Source of the DNA: an uncultured Prevotellaceae bacterium
GTDB lineage: Bacteria > Bacteroidota > Bacteroidia > Bacteroidales > Bacteroidaceae
Direction of reading: 5' to 3'
DNA length: 64,000 nt
Assembly (NCBI GenBank): GCA_900318585.1
Contig: ONKY01000076.1
Location: forward strand, 1 to 64,000
The notes under the pieces are model-generated. The model had not been told where the DNA came from and ran no database searches. It saw only the letters and a list, made by a program, of their open reading frames with translations. Below are positions 59,839-64,000 of this stretch, piece by piece. Within the stretch, counting starts at the first letter, position 1, and each line of letters starts with the position of its first letter. The translations under genes were made by a program, and so were the position numbers.

Positions 59839-62550
59839 ATGAGAATACAGGATGTCATCAAGGAACGGATATTGGTGCTCGACGGCGCCATGGGTACGCT
59901 CGTGGGCAGTATTGTGGGGAGCGTCGGCAATACAGAGGAGCTCAATCTCTCCCGCCCGGAGGTCATCGCCGATGTTCACCGCCGATACCTGCGGGCTGGT
60001 GCCGACATCATCACCACCAATACGTTCAGCGCCCAGCGTATCTCTCAGGCTGACTATCAGTTGGAGCACGAGGCCCGCCGTATGGCGCTCACTGGGGCAC
60101 GTATCGCTCGCCAGTGTGCAGACGAATTCTTTACGGAGGAAAAGCCGCGCTTTGTGGCAGGCAGTATCGGCCCAACGAACAAGACATGCTCCATGTCGCC
60201 TGACGTGAGCGACCCGGCCCGGCGCGACCTGACCTACGACGAGTTGTTGGCTGCCTACACAGAACAGGCTGATGCGCTGATAGAGGGTGGGGTAGACGCG
60301 TTACTCATAGAGACTATCTTTGACACACTCAATGCCAAGTGCGCCATTGACGCCTGCCAGCTGGCGATGCAGCGGCGTGGCGTGGAGTTGCCGCTGATGC
60401 TTTCCGTGACTATCAGCGATCTGGCAGGCCGCACGCTCAGCGGCCAGACGCTCATGGCCTTCCTGGCATCGGTGTCTACAAGCCCCGTGTTCTCCGTCGG
60501 CCTGAACTGCTCGTTCGGTGCCCGGCAAATGAAGCCTTTTCTCCGCGAGTTAGCAGCACGCGCACCTTATTATATATCTTGTCACCCCAATGCCGGACTG
60601 CCCAACGCTTTAGGGCTCTACGATGAGACAGCGGAGACCATGGCGCCGCAGATAGGCGAGCTGATAGACGAGGGGCTGGTCAATATTGTGGGCGGCTGCT
60701 GTGGTACGGACGACGAGTTCATCCGCCGCTATCTGCCTTTAGTGGAAGGCCGTAAGCCCCGTCTGCCTGCTCCTCAGCCTCAAAGTATGTGGCTCAGTGG
60801 GCTGGATCTCTTAGAAGTTTCCCCTCGCGACTCACTCTTCACCAATGTCGGCGAACGCTGTAATGTGGCGGGTTCTCGTAAGTTCCTCCGTCTCATCAAG
60901 GAACGCAACTACGACGAGGCCGTCAGCATTGCCCGTAAACAGGTACATGACGGTGCACTCATCCTCGATATCAATATGGACGATGGACTGCTTGATGCCA
61001 AGGTAGAGATGGTAAACTTCCTCAACCTCATAGCCTCAGAGCCCGACATTGCCCGTGTACCAGTGATGATTGACTCCAGCAATTGGAAGGTAATCACCTC
61101 TGGGCTGAAGTGTGTTCAGGGCAAGTGTATCGTCAACAGTATCTCTTTGAAGGAAGGCGAGGAGGTATTCGTCAGCCATGCCCGCGACTGCATGCGCTAT
61201 GGTGCAGCCGTAGTGGTAATGTGCTTCGACGAACAGGGACAAGCCACCACTTATGAACGTCGCATTGAGATTGCCAAGCGCTCGTATCGTATTTTAACAG
61301 AGCGCGTTGGCATGAATCCGTTCGATATAATCTTCGACCCCAATGTGCTGGCCGTAGCCACGGGAATGGAGGAACACGACGCATACGCCCTCGACTTTAT
61401 CCGTGCCACCGGCTGGATTCGCAAGAACCTCCTCGGCGCCCATGTGAGCGGTGGCGTGAGTAACCTGTCGTTCTCTTTCCGTGGCAACAATTACCTGCGC
61501 GAGGCTATGCATGCCGTATTCCTCTACCACGCCATTCAGCAGGGCATGGACTTCGGTATCGTCAACCCCGCTACGAAGGTAACCTATAGTGACATTCCCG
61601 CTGACCTCTTGGAGGCCATCGAGGACGTGATACTCAACAGGAAGAAGGGAGCCGCCGAGCGACTCATTGAACTGGCCGCCGAGACCGTTACCACTGGTAC
61701 TTCCGTAGATTCCGGATCCGGAAAACCCGGAGAATCAGCCTCCGACCGAACACAGCTTCCCTTGGAGGAACGTCTGTCGCAGGCGTTGGAAAAAGGTATC
61801 GGCGACTATTTAGAGACTGACTTGATGGAGGCGATGAAGAAGTATCCGCGCGTCGTTGACATCATTGAGGGACCGCTCATGGAAGGTATGAACCGCGTCG
61901 GAAAGCTCTTTGGTGAGGGAAAGATGTTCCTGCCACAAGTAGTCAAGACCGCCCGAACAATGAAGCAGGCTGTAAACATCCTGCAGCCCTATCTTGATGG
62001 CGGAAACTCCGGAGAGTCTGGAACATCCGGAAAAGTCCTCTTGGCCACCGTCAAGGGCGATGTCCACGACATAGGCAAGAACATCGTGGCGGTGGTGATG
62101 GCCTGCAACGGCTATGAGGTGATTGACATGGGCGTGATGGTGCCTGCCGAGCAGATTGTCCGCAAGGCCGTGGAGGAAAATGTTGACATGATAGGTCTCT
62201 CTGGCCTGATTACTCCAAGCTTGGAAGAGATGGTCAACGTGGCCAAGGAGCTGAAGCGTGCCGGGCTGAACATTCCTATCATGATTGGCGGAGCCACTAC
62301 CAGTGAGCTCCATGTAGCCCTGAAGATAGCGCCTGTCTACGGCGGCCCTGTGGTGTGGATGAAGGATGCTTCACAGAATGCGCTGGTGGCAGCCCGACTG
62401 ATGAACGACGAAGCTACGGTGGAGCAGGAGCTGGACAACCGCTATAGTCATCTCCGACAGGATTACCATCAGGAGCAGGACCAGTTGTTGTCCATCGAGG
62501 AAGCTCGTAGTAGGAGGTCTGATTTATATAGCACAGTAAAAGATGATTAA
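59839..62550 (+). CDS. metH: Cobalamin-dependent methionine synthase MetH, lacking the activation domain
   Basis: 903 residues versus about 1,230 in Escherichia coli. The homocysteine domain (LVLDGAMGTL; zinc cysteines in GLNCSFGA and GGCCGT) spans about 1-310. The methyl-THF domain (NVGERCNVAGSRKF; VMIDSSNW) spans about 330-590, followed by the cap and cobalamin domains with DVHDIGKNI (the lower-ligand histidine). The protein stops there, with no C-terminal SAM-binding reactivation domain. Two short Gly/Ser inserts (SGSGKPGESAS; GGNSGESGTSG) flank the cap region. Confidence 0.95.
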   Translation: MRIQDVIKERILVLDGAMGTLVGSIVGSVGNTEELNLSRPEVIADVHRRYLRAGADIITTNTFSAQRISQADYQLEHEARRMALTGARIARQCADEFFTEEKPRFVAGSIGPTNKTCSMSPDVSDPARRDLTYDELLAAYTEQADALIEGGVDALLIETIFDTLNAKCAIDACQLAMQRRGVELPLMLSVTISDLAGRTLSGQTLMAFLASVSTSPVFSVGLNCSFGARQMKPFLRELAARAPYYISCHPNAGLPNALGLYDETAETMAPQIGELIDEGLVNIVGGCCGTDDEFIRRYLPLVEGRKPRLPAPQPQSMWLSGLDLLEVSPRDSLFTNVGERCNVAGSRKFLRLIKERNYDEAVSIARKQVHDGALILDINMDDGLLDAKVEMVNFLNLIASEPDIARVPVMIDSSNWKVITSGLKCVQGKCIVNSISLKEGEEVFVSHARDCMRYGAAVVVMCFDEQGQATTYERRIEIAKRSYRILTERVGMNPFDIIFDPNVLAVATGMEEHDAYALDFIRATGWIRKNLLGAHVSGGVSNLSFSFRGNNYLREAMHAVFLYHAIQQGMDFGIVNPATKVTYSDIPADLLEAIEDVILNRKKGAAERLIELAAETVTTGTSVDSGSGKPGESASDRTQLPLEERLSQALEKGIGDYLETDLMEAMKKYPRVVDIIEGPLMEGMNRVGKLFGEGKMFLPQVVKTARTMKQAVNILQPYLDGGNSGESGTSGKVLLATVKGDVHDIGKNIVAVVMACNGYEVIDMGVMVPAEQIVRKAVEENVDMIGLSGLITPSLEEMVNVAKELKRAGLNIPIMIGGATTSELHVALKIAPVYGGPVVWMKDASQNALVAARLMNDEATVEQELDNRYSHLRQDYHQEQDQLLSIEEARSRRSDLYSTVKDD

Positions 62551-63172
62551 GATTATAATTTTCGACCTGGGCGGCGTTATCATTACGCTTGATCCCCAGG
62601 AGAGCGTCAGAAGATTCAAGGAGATCGGCTTAGAAGAGGCCGACAGATGGATGGACGCCTATACCCAGGGAGGTATCTTCGGCCAGTTAGAGGAAGGCTT
62701 GATTGATGCCGAGACTTTTCGCCGTGAGTTCAGTAGAATGGCTGGCAGGGAGGTGACATACGAGGAGTGCCGCTACGCCTGGTTGGGCTATGCCAAGGAG
62801 GTGCCGCAGCGCAACCTTGACGTCCTCCAGCAACTGAGGGCACAGGGCTATAGGCTCATCCTGCTCTCCAACACCAATCCCTATATGATGTCGTGGGTGC
62901 GCTCGTCTGAGTTCGACGGCCATGGCCACAGTATCGACTACTATTTCGATGCCCTTTACCTGAGCTATGAGTTGAAGGTGATGAAACCCTCGTCTGACTT
63001 TTTTCACCGTGTGCTTTTGAGTGAGCACATTGCCCCTGGCGAGACACTCTTCGTTGACGACGGACCTCGTAATGTGGCCGTCGCCTCACAGATGGGCATC
63101 CGTACCTTCTGTCCTGAGAACGGTAAGGACTGGACGAAGGAAATCTATGATTATTTAAGAATTAACAGTTAA
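62543..63172 (+). CDS. HAD-superfamily hydrolase
   Basis: 209 residues. Motif I IIFDLGGVIITLDPQES, motif II ILLSNTNPYM, motif III lysine in YELKVMKPSSDFFHRVL and motif IV LFVDDGPRNVAVA. YihX-like enzymes act on small sugar phosphates. It overlaps metH by 8 nt. Confidence 0.9.
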   Translation: MIKIIIFDLGGVIITLDPQESVRRFKEIGLEEADRWMDAYTQGGIFGQLEEGLIDAETFRREFSRMAGREVTYEECRYAWLGYAKEVPQRNLDVLQQLRAQGYRLILLSNTNPYMMSWVRSSEFDGHGHSIDYYFDALYLSYELKVMKPSSDFFHRVLLSEHIAPGETLFVDDGPRNVAVASQMGIRTFCPENGKDWTKEIYDYLRINS

Positions 63173-63190
63173 GAAGTAAGAGTTAGGAGT
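63155..63190. repeat. Short stop-rich repeat after the HAD gene
   Basis: AACAGTTAAGAAGTAAGAGT and TTAGGAGT: repeated GTTAAGA / GTAAGA units. They contain the HAD stop TAA and further TAA/TAG in other phases. Confidence 0.65.
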
Positions 63191-63196
63191 ATTACA

Positions 63197-64000
63197 ATGA
63201 AGAAAGTTGTTCTATTCGTTATTGCCTCGTTATTCGTCTGTGTAGCCTTGGCACAGCCGAAGCGCGAGTTCCGTGGTGCATGGATACAGTGTGTGAACGG
63301 TCAGTTTCAGGGGATGTCAACACAGCAGATGCAGCAGACGCTGACCTACCAGCTTGACGAGCTGCGGAAAGACGGCGTGAACGCCATCATCTTTCAGGTA
63401 CGACCGGAGTGCGATGCGCTCTACCAGAGCTCTATCGAGCCGTGGAGCCGCTTCCTCACCGGCCAGCAGGGACGTGCGCCGCAGCCCTTCTGGGATCCGC
63501 TACAGTGGATGATTGAACAGTGCCACCAGCGGGGTATGGAACTGCACGCCTGGATCAACCCCTACCGTGCGCTGACAAAGACCACCACCCAGCCGGCCGC
63601 AAGCCACATCTCCGTGCGCAAGCCGCAAAACTGCTTCAAATACGACGGGCTGACCATCCTCAATCCGGGCATCGCAGAGAACCGCGATTATATCTGCCAG
63701 GTGGCTGAGGACATTGTGAAGCGCTACGATGTGGACGGCATCCACATGGACGACTACTTCTATCCTTATCCCGCAGCAGGTCAGGTGATTCCTGATGGGG
63801 AGCAGTTCCGGCAGTTCTCCAACGGCATCAGTAACATCGGCGACTGGCGGCGCTACAATGTAAACCTCTTTATCGAGCAGTTCTACAAGACTGTCCATCA
63901 GGCGAAGCCCTGGGTGAAGGTGGGCATATCGCCCTTCGGCATCTACCGCAACAAGAAAAGCTCCAATGTGGGTAGCCAGACAAACGGTCTCCAGAACTAC
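63197..64000 (+). CDS. GHL10-type secreted glycoside hydrolase-like protein, 5' part
   Basis: The first 268 residues; the gene runs off the window. Signal peptide MKKVVLFVIASLFVCVALAQ, then a TIM-barrel start REFRGAWIQCVNGQFQGM, VNAIIFQVRPECDALYQS, GMELHAWINPYRAL, ILNPGIAENRDYICQ, VDGIHMDDYFYPYP and GISPFGIYRN, typical of the family once called DUF187/GHL10. Some members act on glycosaminoglycan-like or peptidoglycan-linked sugars; specificity is unknown. Confidence 0.92.
   Translation, partial: MKKVVLFVIASLFVCVALAQPKREFRGAWIQCVNGQFQGMSTQQMQQTLTYQLDELRKDGVNAIIFQVRPECDALYQSSIEPWSRFLTGQQGRAPQPFWDPLQWMIEQCHQRGMELHAWINPYRALTKTTTQPAASHISVRKPQNCFKYDGLTILNPGIAENRDYICQVAEDIVKRYDVDGIHMDDYFYPYPAAGQVIPDGEQFRQFSNGISNIGDWRRYNVNLFIEQFYKTVHQAKPWVKVGISPFGIYRNKKSSNVGSQTNGLQNY

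Noticed and set aside
1..64000. tRNA, rRNA, insertion sequences, integrase or phage genes
   Set aside because: No cloverleaf, transposase or phage-like product could be identified by eye in the gaps; a computational scan (tRNAscan-SE, Rfam) would be needed to exclude small RNAs.

Overview
The window is a piece of a Bacteroidales chromosome, most likely Prevotella or a close relative. The evidence is the Bacteroidota promoter element TAnnTTTG in front of several genes, a full moxR/DUF58/bat aerotolerance-type operon, and Bacteroidota-restricted families (BACON repeats, DUF5606, DUF5686, a C-terminal type IX secretion-like tail, an LptD-like protein with a long low-complexity N terminus). No rRNA, tRNA, CRISPR array, insertion sequence or prophage gene was seen.

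Layout. 1-1021 is the 3' end of a secreted BACON-repeat protein, closed by a bidirectional hairpin. 1108-5341 (minus) is a probable operon: membrane-anchored coiled-coil/HTH-like protein, NfeD, slipin/QmcA, DUF3298-type lipoprotein, rsmG, metallo-beta-lactamase-fold hydrolase. 5442-15886 (minus) is moxR, DUF58, a membrane protein, batA, a batB-batC fusion, a batD-batE fusion, a PAP2 phosphatase and queA. 16214-26559 (minus) holds an esterase, two glycosyltransferase-like genes, lysA, lysC, an FtsE-like ATPase, hisIE, hisF, hisA, hisH and purU. 26764-32285 (minus) is nusB, yajC, a YbbR-like gene, coaE, DUF5606, pgi and a HAD phosphatase. 32512-36412 (plus) is rplY, pth, hslR-like, a Na/Ca exchanger, then a preQ1-I riboswitch in front of a queuosine-precursor transporter and queF. 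36413-37039 has no credible gene but holds tandem repeats, palindromes, hairpins and a G-quadruplex motif. 37040-38821 (minus) is an oxaloacetate decarboxylase/pyruvate carboxylase-type alpha subunit.

The plus-strand block 38969-58209 contains a lipoprotein, an HD hydrolase, an LptD-like protein and an MBG-repeat secreted protein. A tightly packed run then follows: a galacturonokinase-like GHMP kinase, a sugar-1-phosphate nucleotidyltransferase, a UDP-glucuronate 4-epimerase-like enzyme, DUF5686, a CDP-alcohol phosphotransferase, a flippase-like protein, an aminotransferase, a LicC/PntC-like cytidylyltransferase, a TlpA-like thiol-disulfide lipoprotein and an EamA transporter. The window ends with mgtC (minus), then DUF4375, smpB, a short metH, a HAD hydrolase and the start of a GHL10-type glycoside hydrolase (plus).

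The best candidates for undescribed biology are: (a) the three-gene cassette that could salvage galacturonate to UDP-galacturonate and UDP-glucuronate; (b) the adjacent four-gene set that could make, attach and flip a nucleotide-activated amino-alcohol head group; and (c) self-similar, out-of-phase stop-rich repeats that join many genes and also appear inside queA and perhaps metH.
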